Shown piece after piece: positions 7,691 to 16,025 of a DNA stretch of 64,000 nt (its first letter is position 1; each line of letters starts with the position of its first letter). The stretch comes from an uncultured Actinomyces sp. Its GTDB lineage: Bacteria > Actinomycetota > Actinomycetes > Actinomycetales > Actinomycetaceae. The notes beneath the pieces were generated by a model that saw only the letters and a list, made by a program, of their open reading frames with translations, did no database searches and was not told where the DNA came from. A program made the translations under genes and the position numbers. The DNA is taken from positions 1 to 64,000 of the forward strand of contig CALLSD010000060.1 of assembly GCA_938014245.1 (NCBI GenBank), read 5' to 3'.

Positions 7691-8734
7691 CTGGCGCGGG
7701 AAAAGAAGCGGCAGAGCGTGGCTGAGCTGGCGCGAAACTGAGGCTAGGGAGTGCGTCCCGTCCTCATCGATCCACACCTGCAAGCTCTGGGGCGTCATTA
7801 GCGTCGGATACCTGCGGTAAAACTCATCGAGCTGCGGATTCATGTCGTCTAACGCTGGATCGTCCGAACCGACGCTGGCGATGATGCGGAAATCCTGCGG
7901 TCCCATCTCGCGGCTGCGCACGCCCAGAGTCACCTCGTCGGCAATTTCGGGCAGGGGCGCGTCATGATCGCGGCCAATCCATGACTCTCCGGCCATTGGA
8001 ATATAGCCGTAGAAATAGTCTGGGTTCAGGGCGAAAACATCCCAGGTCGTAATCCCGCCCATGGAAAAACCGCCGAAAGCGCGGTGCGTGCGGCTAGCTT
8101 TTAAGGATTCATCTGTGGGGTCGCCGCCCGCGTAGGTCGAGTAACGCGACTCGACTGTGTCGATCAAAGTGTTGATCTCACTGGTCGCAAAGAAGCGATT
8201 GAGCTGATAGTCCGTTTCAAAATCATCATTCACGAAAGAACGATCAGGGTAATACGTTGCAAAAACAACGATTGTTGGAGAGACCGCGCCGCTGCGCTCA
8301 AGGTCATCAATTGCCGGCGAGACCTCATCCGCCATCTCTTCCGCACTACTCATCCACCCGTGAGTCAGGTATGCGATATTGGCAGGTATTCCCTGTACGT
8401 ATGTTGCCGGAAGGTAGACCAGGGCTTGCTTCTTGTAGGTGACGCCCTGGTATTCCTGCTGATAATCCACGGTGTCGATTCGTCCGTGCAGGGGGATCGG
8501 ATTCTCCGAGGCTGCAGGAATGATTACCGTTGTTCCGTCCGCCTTCTCGTGGTGGGTAACTGCGGGGGAGGGGGTCGCGGCGTGATAGGCCTCGTATCCT
8601 GCTGCGCTGACCAGGCCGGTTGCTGCCACTAGAGTGCCCACGGCAAGCGCGATCGTTCCCCTGCGGCCACGAGGCCGTAGCTGGCGCGCCGGCACTTCTG
8701 CGGTTTCGGGGGCGGGTGAGGTCGGAGTACTCAT
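7688..8734 (-). CDS. Exported alpha/beta-hydrolase, esterase-D (XynZ-like) family
   Basis: The protein has 348 residues with a cytoplasmic Arg-rich start and a membrane/signal segment at about 27-47, so it is probably secreted or anchored outside. The hydrolase core shows LVYLPATY, a THGW oxyanion strand (124-127), the nucleophile elbow GGFSMGG (Ser224), VGSDDP and DGTHS (His328). This arrangement is that of the putative esterase family of feruloyl and enterochelin esterases and mycolyl transferases. Real substrates are unknown; a carbohydrate ester or siderophore is possible. The stop codon lies inside repeat copy B, which may have altered the C-terminus. Confidence 0.83.
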   Translation of the reverse strand: MSTPTSPAPETAEVPARQLRPRGRRGTIALAVGTLVAATGLVSAAGYEAYHAATPSPAVTHHEKADGTTVIIPAASENPIPLHGRIDTVDYQQEYQGVTYKKQALVYLPATYVQGIPANIAYLTHGWMSSAEEMADEVSPAIDDLERSGAVSPTIVVFATYYPDRSFVNDDFETDYQLNRFFATSEINTLIDTVESRYSTYAGGDPTDESLKASRTHRAFGGFSMGGITTWDVFALNPDYFYGYIPMAGESWIGRDHDAPLPEIADEVTLGVRSREMGPQDFRIIASVGSDDPALDDMNPQLDEFYRRYPTLMTPQSLQVWIDEDGTHSLASVSRQLSHALPLLFPRQ

Positions 8735-8865
8735 CGGTAAAGTTCCGTGTAGTTCGCGCGTGTTGACCTCATATGGTCGATTTTAGGTCCGCGAGTGTGG
8801 CGGTGCGAGTGCGCCTTCGCTACCGGTGGATAGGATTGAGACACCAACTGGACAAAGGAGTTGCC

Positions 8866-9183
8866 ATGATTGCTGTTACGACCCCAACCCTTGAAGGATC
8901 GCCCATTAAGCGTTACATCGGAATTGTTTCCGGAGAGACAATCTCGGGCGTGAACTTCTTTAAAGACATCGGCGCTGGTTTGTCGAACCTCTTTGGTGGC
9001 CGGGCCACGAACTATGAAGAGGAACTGTCCGAGGCCTCGAAAACTGCGATCGACGAGATGTGCCAGCGCGCGAAGGCAATGGGCGCGAACGCGGTCGTCG
9101 GCGTGCATGTCGACTACTTCACCGCCGGAGCTGACAATGGAATGCTCGCAGCAATTGCCACGGGCACTGCTGTTGAGGTCTGA
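8866..9183 (+). CDS. YbjQ/UPF0145 family protein
   Basis: The protein has 105 residues from the ATG at 8866, preceded by AAGGAG at 5 nt; an upstream in-frame extension to 8773 is not preceded by a ribosome-binding site. The family pattern is clear: GIVSGETISGVNFFKDIGAG near the N-terminus and MGANAVVGVHVDY in the second half. YbjQ-like proteins form pentameric rings; their role is not established. A TAGGAT -10-like box lies about 30 nt upstream, and a hairpin follows the stop. It is monocistronic. Confidence 0.88.
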   Translation: MIAVTTPTLEGSPIKRYIGIVSGETISGVNFFKDIGAGLSNLFGGRATNYEEELSEASKTAIDEMCQRAKAMGANAVVGVHVDYFTAGADNGMLAAIATGTAVEV

Positions 9184-9200
9184 GCGTATTTATTAAGTAA

Positions 9201-9245
9201 ATCCCCGCACTTCACGCGCAATTTTGCGGCTCGAAGTGTGGGGAT
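9201..9245 (+). terminator. Stem-loop terminator
   Basis: ATCCCCGCACTTC (9201-9213) pairs with GAAGTGTGGGGAT (9233-9245), with one G-U pair and a 19-nt loop. It sits 18 nt after the YbjQ stop. The following tract (AATTCTT) is only weakly U-rich. Confidence 0.7.
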
Positions 9246-9336
9246 AATTCTTGCTACTTCCTTGATTTAGCCTTGGGGAACTCTGTAAAATCGCACAGTA
9301 TTCAATCCTGTATCAACAAGCAATGGTGGTTGTGTC

Positions 9337-9981
9337 ATGGCGAAACTTCGCGGTTTATTTCGAGCGCTGGGTGCTCTTGTAGTTATTGCCCTGGTCTTCA
9401 TCGGTGGAATGAAAATGGCCCCCTACCTGGGATTCTTGGGATTCAACTCCAAGAAGGTCACGACCGACACCACGACCATCACCAATTCCTTCTCCGACAT
9501 TGCGGAGCTTGCGACTGAGTCCTACATCTTCACTGAGGTCGGCAAATACTCCGAACAGGGGACGCAGATTTTTGGCCTGGAGGTTCCCGGAACAGGAGCG
9601 TCATTCCTCATTACTTACTCGGGTGAAGTGAAAGCCGGCATTACTGACATCAGCGCGATCAAGGTTGAACGGGATGAGAGCAAGAAGGTCATTAAAGTAA
9701 CCGTGCCGGCAGCCCAGGTGATCTCGACCAAAATCGATCCCTCGTCGGTCAAGACCTACGACCAGACCTTTAGCTTGGCAAACCGCCTCGAAGTCAATGA
9801 AGTCACCGGTTTCCTTGCGAACGAGGAGAAGCGTGCATCCGAGGATGCCGTGAAGCGCGGCCTGCTTGAGAAGGCACAAAAGCGTCTGGACGAAATCGTC
9901 ACCGGCCACGTCAAGGCAGTCTTGGGCGACGAGGCCAAAGACTACGAGGTGAGCGTAAGCGTCGCCGAGTCGAAGAACTGA
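9337..9981 (+). CDS. DUF4230 family membrane-anchored protein
   Basis: The protein has 214 residues with one N-terminal membrane helix at about 9-29 and the remainder outside the cytoplasm. The pattern TTTITNSFSDIAELATESYIF, then FLITYSGEVKAGIT and VTVPAAQVISTKIDPSS, matches the DUF4230 family, whose function is unknown. The C-terminal helices (about 165-205) are charged. There is no strong ribosome-binding site before the ATG. It is separated from YbjQ by a terminator, so it is probably transcribed alone. Confidence 0.85.
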   Translation: MAKLRGLFRALGALVVIALVFIGGMKMAPYLGFLGFNSKKVTTDTTTITNSFSDIAELATESYIFTEVGKYSEQGTQIFGLEVPGTGASFLITYSGEVKAGITDISAIKVERDESKKVIKVTVPAAQVISTKIDPSSVKTYDQTFSLANRLEVNEVTGFLANEEKRASEDAVKRGLLEKAQKRLDEIVTGHVKAVLGDEAKDYEVSVSVAESKN

Positions 9982-10122
9982 TTGCCGAGGCCGGGGCTAG
10001 CTCTCGAGAGAAGGCTCGCCGTCTGCATTCGCCTCGGGCAGAGTCGGGAGAGCGCCGCTGTCGGCAGGGAGTGCCGCGCAGGTCGTCTTAAGTAGCGAGG
10101 CTAGGTCTTGCGCAGCTTGGGT

Positions 10123-11265
10123 TCAGTATTTGCTTCCCTCGCGCCTCCACTGAACGTAGTCGTGGTGGATGTACTTGTGTGCCCACGCGCGGTCGAGGGG
10201 TGCGAACTCGCTGAGGTGGCCGCAGCCGGTCGATAGGTCATCGGCAATTTCAACAATGGCCTCGTGCAGTTCAAGAGGCTCAATGAAGCGACGCGGAATT
10301 GCCTCATAACCAATCTGTGCGCCGATGATCGTGCCCGCGAGCGCGGCGGTTGAATCGCTATCGCCGTTGTGGTTCGAGGCCGCGGCGATCGCTCCCGCGA
10401 AATCCCCCTGATGGCGCAGCGCACACAAGACCCCGATCGCCAGGGTTTCTTCCGCAACCCAGCCCTCGCCAAGCTCGTGGATCGCTTCGAGGTCGCTCAA
10501 ATTAGAAGACGCCAGTGAAACTGCGCGTTCCATGATTTCTTGCAAGGCGCCAATCATCCGCGCCTTGGGGAATGCCTCGGGAAGGGTTGCGCTCGCGGCG
10601 GCGACGGCCTCGGGAAGGGAAGAATCCTCATGGACGATCATCGATACGATCTGCGCGAAGGCTCCCGCGGGAAGCCACCCCAGCTCATGGCCGTGAGTGA
10701 GGGCCGCAATTTCCGCGCCCTGGAGCTGGATATCGGCGTAGGTCATGTGGCGAGTCATGTTTGAAAAACTCTTTGAGTAAAAGAGGCCGACCGGTGCAAC
10801 GCGCATGATCCCACCGCAGCCCTTTGAATCGTTGATCGGGGACTCGAGAGTTCCGTTAGCCCCCGCAGCGCATGCCGTCATGCACGTTGTCCCGGGCGCT
10901 CGCCGCGCGAAAAGCTCGGGGAACCCGCTGACCCAAGCGCAGCGAGTGCGTTCGCTAAAATCCTCGGTTTGCGTCCGGTACCAGTCCTGATACATGAAGG
11001 ACATGTAGTAGCTGATCGAGGCCATAATGCCGCGCAAGGCCCCTCGGGTATGCGCAAAGAGCAAGCCTTCCGCGGTGTAGAGGGTCATCTGAGTATCGTC
11101 AGAAAAACGCGCAACGCCCTGCTCATCAAGGACGTAATCGGTAATGCCTGCAGGGCCGAAGCGCTGAAAAATTTGTGGTTCGCGGAGGAACTCGACGGTA
11201 TAGCCCAAGGCGTCTCCGGCGGCCTCGCCAATGAGTGCGCCGCGGTAGCGATCGAGTTTGTCCAT
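10123..11265 (-). CDS. ADP-ribosylglycohydrolase (DraG-like)
   Basis: The protein has 380 residues; AAGGAGG precedes the ATG. The three metal-binding motifs of the family are present: GEAAGDALG (13-21), FSDDTQMTL (54-62) and NHNGDSDSTAALAG (298-311). The two Mg/Mn ions held by Asp56, Asp57, Asp302 and Asp304 hydrolyse the N- or O-glycosidic bond between ADP-ribose and a protein side chain or free ADP-ribose. There is no nitrogenase or DraT partner, so the target is unknown. It stands alone on the minus strand, with the haem fusion gene divergent to it. Its presence near a zinc macrodomain gene is noted. Confidence 0.9.
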   Translation of the reverse strand: MDKLDRYRGALIGEAAGDALGYTVEFLREPQIFQRFGPAGITDYVLDEQGVARFSDDTQMTLYTAEGLLFAHTRGALRGIMASISYYMSFMYQDWYRTQTEDFSERTRCAWVSGFPELFARRAPGTTCMTACAAGANGTLESPINDSKGCGGIMRVAPVGLFYSKSFSNMTRHMTYADIQLQGAEIAALTHGHELGWLPAGAFAQIVSMIVHEDSSLPEAVAAASATLPEAFPKARMIGALQEIMERAVSLASSNLSDLEAIHELGEGWVAEETLAIGVLCALRHQGDFAGAIAAASNHNGDSDSTAALAGTIIGAQIGYEAIPRRFIEPLELHEAIVEIADDLSTGCGHLSEFAPLDRAWAHKYIHHDYVQWRREGSKY

Positions 11266-11420
11266 GAATCCTCCTTAGAACATGAATATTTTACAGCGCT
11301 CGGATTGGCCAGTACGCGCACAAAAATGGCGCAATCTTGCGTTTTTCTGACACTTTGTCGCTGCGAAGGGCGGGCGTGCAGTCCTAAACTTGCCACGTTA
11401 CCCACGAAGGAGGCCTCACA

Positions 11421-13634
11421 GTGCCGGGATTGGAACCCTACGACGCAATCATGCTGCTGTCCTACGGTGGCCCCAACGGCATGGACGATGTCCTCCCCTT
11501 CATGCGCAACGCAACGCGAGGCCGCGGAATCCCCGACGAACGCCTACTCCAAGTCTCGAAGCACTACGAGCGTTTCGGCGGAGTTTCACCCATTAATGCC
11601 TGTAATCAACGCCTGATCGCTGACATATCCGCTGAGCTTTTACGTCGCGGATATGACATCCCCGTCGGCTGGGGAAACCGCAACTGGCATCCCTTCGTCG
11701 CCGAGGGCCTAGACGAGCTCGCCCAAGCCGGCGCGCGACGGATCCTTGTGCTGCCAACCTCCGCCTACGCCTCGTATTCGGGGTGCCGTCAGTACCGCGA
11801 AGACCTTGCCGAGGCCGCGCAGTCCCTCAGCGAAAAGTGGGGGAGTATCGTCCTTGGCACAGAGGACAGTGCGGACAACCCGAGCGCCGACATCATTGTC
11901 GATAAGGTACGCCCCTACTATTCGACGCCCGGCATGGCCAGTGCTGAAATTGCCTCGATCCGGCGCGCATGGTCGGCCCTAGTCGAGGGTGGAGCTGATC
12001 CAAACGGGATCCGACTGATTTTCGTCACCCACTCCATCCCCGTGAGCATGGAAGAAGGGTCCTCTCCCTTCCCCTTCCCTTCGGCTGTTTCTTCCCCCGC
12101 TACCGAGGCCGGGGACGTTGAGCTTGAAGGCGAAGAAACCTCATCCCTGGGCACTCCCGCTTCCGAAATTAGTTACGTTGCCCAGCATCATGCGTTGATT
12201 CAGGCGATCATGCCGGAAGTGCGTCGAGTCTTGGGGCGCGAAGATTTGGGGTACGACCTAGCATTTTGTTCGCGCTCGGGCCCGCCGCAGGCGCGCTGGC
12301 TTGAGCCCGACATCAACGATTTCCTCCGCGAACTGATCGCCCCGGAAGGCCAGAGTGCGAGGGAAGGAAACGAGGCCTCTGGAAGTGGAAAGCCCAGCGG
12401 CGTAGTCGTCGTCCCTATCGGCTTTATCTGCGACCACATGGAGGTTGTCTACGACCTAGACACCGAGGCGAAGGAAACCGCTGCGGAGCTTGGAATTGCG
12501 TACAAGCGCGCCGAAACGATCTCGACGGATCCCGCGTTTGTCTCTTCGCTGGTGGACGTGCTGGAAGAACGCGCAGCCCAAGCGAGGGGAGAAAACCCCT
12601 TCCGCATGACCGTGACGGGTACAGGACCTTTCCATACGGTGTGCCCCCAGGATTGCTGCCTTGCTCCGGCCCGGCCTGCGCATTCCCAGCACTCTGCAGA
12701 AGCGGGCGCTCAACATGCAAGCCCGCATGCCCCACTTTCTTCCGACGGCCCTGCTCGAGTCGCCGGTCAATCCGCCATACAACAGGAGGAATCAATGGCG
12801 TTCTTGAACCGTCGTGCGGCACAGCCCGCTGAAAACACCGAAAATACCGGTCACTCCGAGGCTGCGCCCGAGCATGTAGCTGAGCACGCTCCGCACCACC
12901 ATGCCGCGCACTCCTACGTTCCCGACCCGCGCGATCGGACCGATATTGACTTAGACGAAGTCAACGGTAAGCAACACTACGCGCTGTATTCCGTGTTTGC
13001 ATTGGGCGAGTTCTTGCCGGCAGACGACAGCGAGCGCGCCCAGATTGTTGCTGAATCCCTGGATTACGTGAAGAGCGCGGGCGCCCAAATCCGCGGTTTC
13101 TATGACGTTTCCGGCTTCCGCGCCGAGGCGGACCTGATGGTTTGGTGGCTTGATGACGACCCCGAGGTCTTGCAAGACGCCTACCATCGTCTGCGCGCCA
13201 GCGCGCTCGGCAAGTTCTTGGAACCCGTGTGGTCTTGCATGGGCCTGCACACTCCCGCCGAGTTTAACAAGCGTCATATTCCTGCGTGCTTTGGTGGGGT
13301 TGCGCCGCGTGACTGGGCGATGGTCTACCCCTTCGTGCGCTCTTACGACTGGTACCTGAAGGCCCCCGAAGAGCGCTCGCGGATCATGGCCGAGCATGGG
13401 CGCAACGGCTTCTCGCAGTACCCGGACGTCAAGGGCTCGACCCTGTCGGCTTTCGGATTCTCCGACTACGAGTGGGTTTTGGCTTTCGAGGCCGACAGCT
13501 TGGATCGCCTTGAGGGCGTCATGCACGCCCAGCGCTACACCGAAGCGCGCCTGTACGTGCGGGAAGATACCCCCTTCTTCACGGGTCCGCGTGTGAGCCT
13601 GCAGGAATGGGCTGAGCGCCAGCCGAGGGCGTAA
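11421..13634 (+). CDS. Fused coproporphyrin ferrochelatase and coproheme decarboxylase (CpfC-ChdC)
   Basis: The reading frame is 737 codons from a GTG with AAGGAGG 7 nt upstream. Residues 1-405 are ferrochelatase: the catalytic His in FVTHS (His204), the GFICDHMEVVYDLD loop (334-347, Glu341) and cysteines 122, 408, 412 and 413 that could hold a [2Fe-2S] cluster as in other actinobacterial enzymes. A linker (about 415-505) is rich in His, Ala and Pro. Residues 510-737 are HemQ/ChdC: YPFVRSYDWY with the catalytic Tyr and MAEHGRNG with the haem-ligand His. Together they would insert iron into coproporphyrin III and decarboxylate it to haem. A strong internal start at 12795 could also give free ChdC. 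No other haem gene is nearby. Confidence 0.93.
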   Translation: MPGLEPYDAIMLLSYGGPNGMDDVLPFMRNATRGRGIPDERLLQVSKHYERFGGVSPINACNQRLIADISAELLRRGYDIPVGWGNRNWHPFVAEGLDELAQAGARRILVLPTSAYASYSGCRQYREDLAEAAQSLSEKWGSIVLGTEDSADNPSADIIVDKVRPYYSTPGMASAEIASIRRAWSALVEGGADPNGIRLIFVTHSIPVSMEEGSSPFPFPSAVSSPATEAGDVELEGEETSSLGTPASEISYVAQHHALIQAIMPEVRRVLGREDLGYDLAFCSRSGPPQARWLEPDINDFLRELIAPEGQSAREGNEASGSGKPSGVVVVPIGFICDHMEVVYDLDTEAKETAAELGIAYKRAETISTDPAFVSSLVDVLEERAAQARGENPFRMTVTGTGPFHTVCPQDCCLAPARPAHSQHSAEAGAQHASPHAPLSSDGPARVAGQSAIQQEESMAFLNRRAAQPAENTENTGHSEAAPEHVAEHAPHHHAAHSYVPDPRDRTDIDLDEVNGKQHYALYSVFALGEFLPADDSERAQIVAESLDYVKSAGAQIRGFYDVSGFRAEADLMVWWLDDDPEVLQDAYHRLRASALGKFLEPVWSCMGLHTPAEFNKRHIPACFGGVAPRDWAMVYPFVRSYDWYLKAPEERSRIMAEHGRNGFSQYPDVKGSTLSAFGFSDYEWVLAFEADSLDRLEGVMHAQRYTEARLYVREDTPFFTGPRVSLQEWAERQPRA
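12784..12797 (+). promoter_or_regulatory. Internal ribosome-binding site and in-frame ATG within the haem fusion gene
   Basis: AGGAGG lies 5 nt before ATG at 12795, codon 459 of the same open frame, exactly at the junction of linker and decarboxylase. Such a site is what would stand before a separate chdC gene. It allows a second, 279-residue product from the same mRNA. Confidence 0.7.
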
Positions 13635-13659
13635 GTCTTGCCAATGTAAGGAGGTGACC

Positions 13660-14337
13660 GTGACTCTTCCCGAAGGCCTCGTTTCCTGCGAAGACGGCCT
13701 TGTCCGCCCGACCTGGGCTGCGACTGACCTGCTCTTACGCGACTACTACGACACCGAGTGGGGGAATGCAGTCACCTCCGAGCAGGGCGTCTTTGAACGC
13801 CTCGTCCTTGAGAGCTTTCAATCCGGCCTCTCGTGGTCAACGATCCTCAAGAAACGCGAAGCCTTCCGCTGCGCTTTTGCTTCTTTTGTTCCCGAGGCCG
13901 TCGCTGCCTTCACCGATCAAGACCGCGAGCGCTTGATGCAGGACGCGGGCATCGTACGGAATAAGCGGAAGATCGATGCGGCCATTACCAACGCGCAGGC
14001 AGTCATCGCGCTTTGCAGTGCTCTAGCCGCCGAATCTGACGCGCACCGCGCCGGACGGATGGAAGAAGCGCCACTCGCACAGTTGCTTCGGCCTCGGCAA
14101 CCCTATCCACGACACCTAGGCGAACTTGTCTGGCTCTACCAACCCAGCCACCAGCCTCGGCCGAAAAATGCTGGGGAAGTGCCCGCTCAGACCGAAGAAT
14201 CCCGCGCCCTTTCGCTCGAGCTCAAACGCCGAGGCTTCGTCTTTGTTGGCCCGGTCACCGCATTGGCCCTGATGAGTGCGATCGGCATTACGAACACCGA
14301 CATTATTGGCACGTGGAAGCGGCCGCTGGCTGAATGA
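13660..14337 (+). CDS. tag: DNA-3-methyladenine glycosylase I (Tag-like), zinc ligands missing
   Basis: The protein has 225 residues from the second GTG; AGGAGG is 5 nt before it and overlaps the first GTG at 13654. The family core is intact: DYYDTEWG (28-35), the segment LESFQSGLSWSTILKKREAF with the catalytic Glu, and GFVFVGPVTALALMSAIG. It would excise 3-methyladenine from alkylated DNA. The zinc-snap ligands of E. coli Tag are not kept: the Cys4 position is Pro17, the His17 position is Tyr30, and the C-terminal His/Cys pair is replaced (NTDIIGTWKRP). About 30 residues in the middle (around 125-165) look like an insertion. It follows the haem gene by 25 nt. Confidence 0.87.
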   Translation: MTLPEGLVSCEDGLVRPTWAATDLLLRDYYDTEWGNAVTSEQGVFERLVLESFQSGLSWSTILKKREAFRCAFASFVPEAVAAFTDQDRERLMQDAGIVRNKRKIDAAITNAQAVIALCSALAAESDAHRAGRMEEAPLAQLLRPRQPYPRHLGELVWLYQPSHQPRPKNAGEVPAQTEESRALSLELKRRGFVFVGPVTALALMSAIGITNTDIIGTWKRPLAE

Positions 14338-14380
14338 ACCAGGCTTCCTTGAGGTCGCTGCGGTCGAATGGGAACGGGTC

Positions 14381-14386
14381 TAGAGT
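14381..14386 (+). promoter_or_regulatory. -10 box TAGAGT, 6 nt before a start codon
   Basis: TAGAGT is followed by GGAAAT and the ATG of the uracil-DNA glycosylase-family gene at 14393. No ribosome-binding site is visible, consistent with a leaderless transcript. Confidence 0.5.
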
Positions 14387-14392
14387 GGAAAT

Positions 14393-14992
14393 ATGACTCC
14401 AGAGATTACTGATCCGAGGTTTAAATCAATCGCAGAGGAAATTCGGAGGGATCCGGAAAATGCCTCGTTCACAAAGCGTGGGATCGATCCGTTGTTTTAC
14501 GCGGGCCCCGAGTGTCGGATCATGATCGTCGGTCAAGCTCCTGGCCGAGTCGCTGAAGAAAGCGGAATTGTCTGGAATGACCGCAGTGGCGACCGCCTGC
14601 GCGATTGGATGGGAATTGACCGCGATACCTTCTACAACTCTGGGAAACTAGCCATTGTCCCCATGGACTTCTACTTCCCGGGCACCGGAAAGAGCGGTGA
14701 CCTGCCCCCGCGTAAGGACTTCGCGGATAAGTGGCACCCGCGCCTGCTTGAGCTCATGCCCGATCTGAAGCTCACTATTCTGGTGGGTTCCTACGCGACA
14801 AAGCGCTATCTGCAGCTCAAATCTTCGGCCTCTCTCACGCAGGTCATCAAGGACTACCGCGACTACCTACCGCAGTATTTCCCGCTGGTGCACCCATCGC
14901 CTCGTAACCAAATCTGGATGAAGAAGAACCCCTGGTTTGACCAGACTGTCATTCCAGATCTGCAAGAGCTCGTCGCTCAGATTATGAAGTGA
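14393..14992 (+). CDS. Uracil-DNA glycosylase family protein
   Basis: The protein has 199 residues. The first motif is IMIVGQAPGRVAEESG (43-58), followed by WNDRSGDRLRDWMG and, near the C-terminus, LVHPSPRN, the substrate-binding His loop. These define the UDG superfamily (GxxPG ... HPS/HPSP), here of the short type with Gln at the position that is Glu in family 4 enzymes. It probably removes uracil or a related damaged base from DNA, though a non-enzymatic role cannot be excluded. Tag lies directly upstream, making a small base-excision pair, but it seems to have its own leaderless promoter. Confidence 0.8.
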   Translation: MTPEITDPRFKSIAEEIRRDPENASFTKRGIDPLFYAGPECRIMIVGQAPGRVAEESGIVWNDRSGDRLRDWMGIDRDTFYNSGKLAIVPMDFYFPGTGKSGDLPPRKDFADKWHPRLLELMPDLKLTILVGSYATKRYLQLKSSASLTQVIKDYRDYLPQYFPLVHPSPRNQIWMKKNPWFDQTVIPDLQELVAQIMK

Positions 14993-15010
14993 CTTTCTTA
15001 GCGCGTTCTG

Positions 15011-15042
15011 TTTCCCCAAAGGCAGACATGTCTTTGGGGAAA
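15011..15042. terminator. Bidirectional terminator
   Basis: TTTCCCCAAAG (15011-15021) and CTTTGGGGAAA (15032-15042) form a perfect 11-bp stem with a 10-nt loop between the convergent glycosylase-family and methyltransferase genes. The A/T ends give a U-tract in both directions. Confidence 0.85.
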
Positions 15043-15058
15043 ACTTTATTCCCGCTTG

Positions 15059-15916
15059 TTATTCCCACTCGCTTCCGTCAGTGCGCCAGCCAATGAAGGT
15101 CCAGACAACGGGGAGCAGGTAATTCAAAACCCACTGTGTCTGAGGCGAATCGCTGTGATCGTTAGAAAGACCGTTCGCAGGCTGCACCGCTGGAACCTCA
15201 ATAAAATGGTCGCGTGCATAGGCATCGAACAAACGTTGCTCGCGCGCAGTGAAAGGCTCAGGGCGTGCCAAACGACGCAGGTCAGCCCTGGCCTCGTCAA
15301 AGGAATTGAAGCGCATCGGCCGATAGGTGTTCGTCGTTGCAGTGACTGGAATGCGGCCGAGGTAACGCAGCGCGCGCAAGACCTCGGGGACGGTACTGGG
15401 GCGCTTCGCTTTACGACCCAGGTAGGTCAAGAGCCTGGGATCCGACGATGGTGGAAGGCTATTCGGGACGACTACTGCGGCTTTGACTCTCGCTGTGGCG
15501 TCAAGCTTTGAGATGCGGCTGAGAGTGTGATCGCTCATCAGGGAGCGTGAGGCGAAAGCGCAGTCGACGCTGTTCTCTCCCAAACCGGCCCGACTCCAGT
15601 CCTCATCCCAGGCAAGCAGATGTGAGGTAATAGGAAGATTCTCGGCGGCGGCGCGCTGATCGAGGATAGTCAGCATGGCCTCGGCAAAATCACACGCGTG
15701 GACGTGGTGGCCGGCCCTCGCAAGGGGAAGCGCAAGTGTGCCCGTCGCGCAGCCCATGTCCAAGATCGTCTCGCCCATCGCGGGGGAGAGTAAGTCCATG
15801 AGCCAGAGTTCGTAGTCCTCGGTCGCGTAACGGGTAAAAGTCGCCGCGCGTTTGTTCCAGTAGTCTTTGGAATCTTGGTTGATCGAAGCGGGATGCGGAC
15901 TGTTGTCATGTGGCAT
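15059..15916 (-). CDS. SAM-dependent methyltransferase, class I
   Basis: The protein has 285 residues with AAAGGA upstream of the ATG. Motif I is ILDMGCATGT (51-60), followed by the acidic end of strand 2 in HVHACDFAEAML, and SVDCAFASRSLM in the position of motif IV. The N-terminal YWNKRAATFTRYA is typical of small-molecule methyltransferases of the UbiE/Tam type. The C-terminal 100 residues form a substrate cap without a recognisable signature. The substrate is unknown. It is transcribed away from the aldolase gene and ends at a shared terminator. Confidence 0.83.
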   Translation of the reverse strand: MPHDNSPHPASINQDSKDYWNKRAATFTRYATEDYELWLMDLLSPAMGETILDMGCATGTLALPLARAGHHVHACDFAEAMLTILDQRAAAENLPITSHLLAWDEDWSRAGLGENSVDCAFASRSLMSDHTLSRISKLDATARVKAAVVVPNSLPPSSDPRLLTYLGRKAKRPSTVPEVLRALRYLGRIPVTATTNTYRPMRFNSFDEARADLRRLARPEPFTAREQRLFDAYARDHFIEVPAVQPANGLSNDHSDSPQTQWVLNYLLPVVWTFIGWRTDGSEWE

Positions 15917-16025
15917 GAGTAGTGTCCTTTAGCGGTCTGGCGGCGTCATTACCTTTTCACCATGATAGGTGTGGTGTGTGCTCGGCGTGTTATTTCCAAA
16001 GTAAAAAGCGTGCAATAATTGTGCA

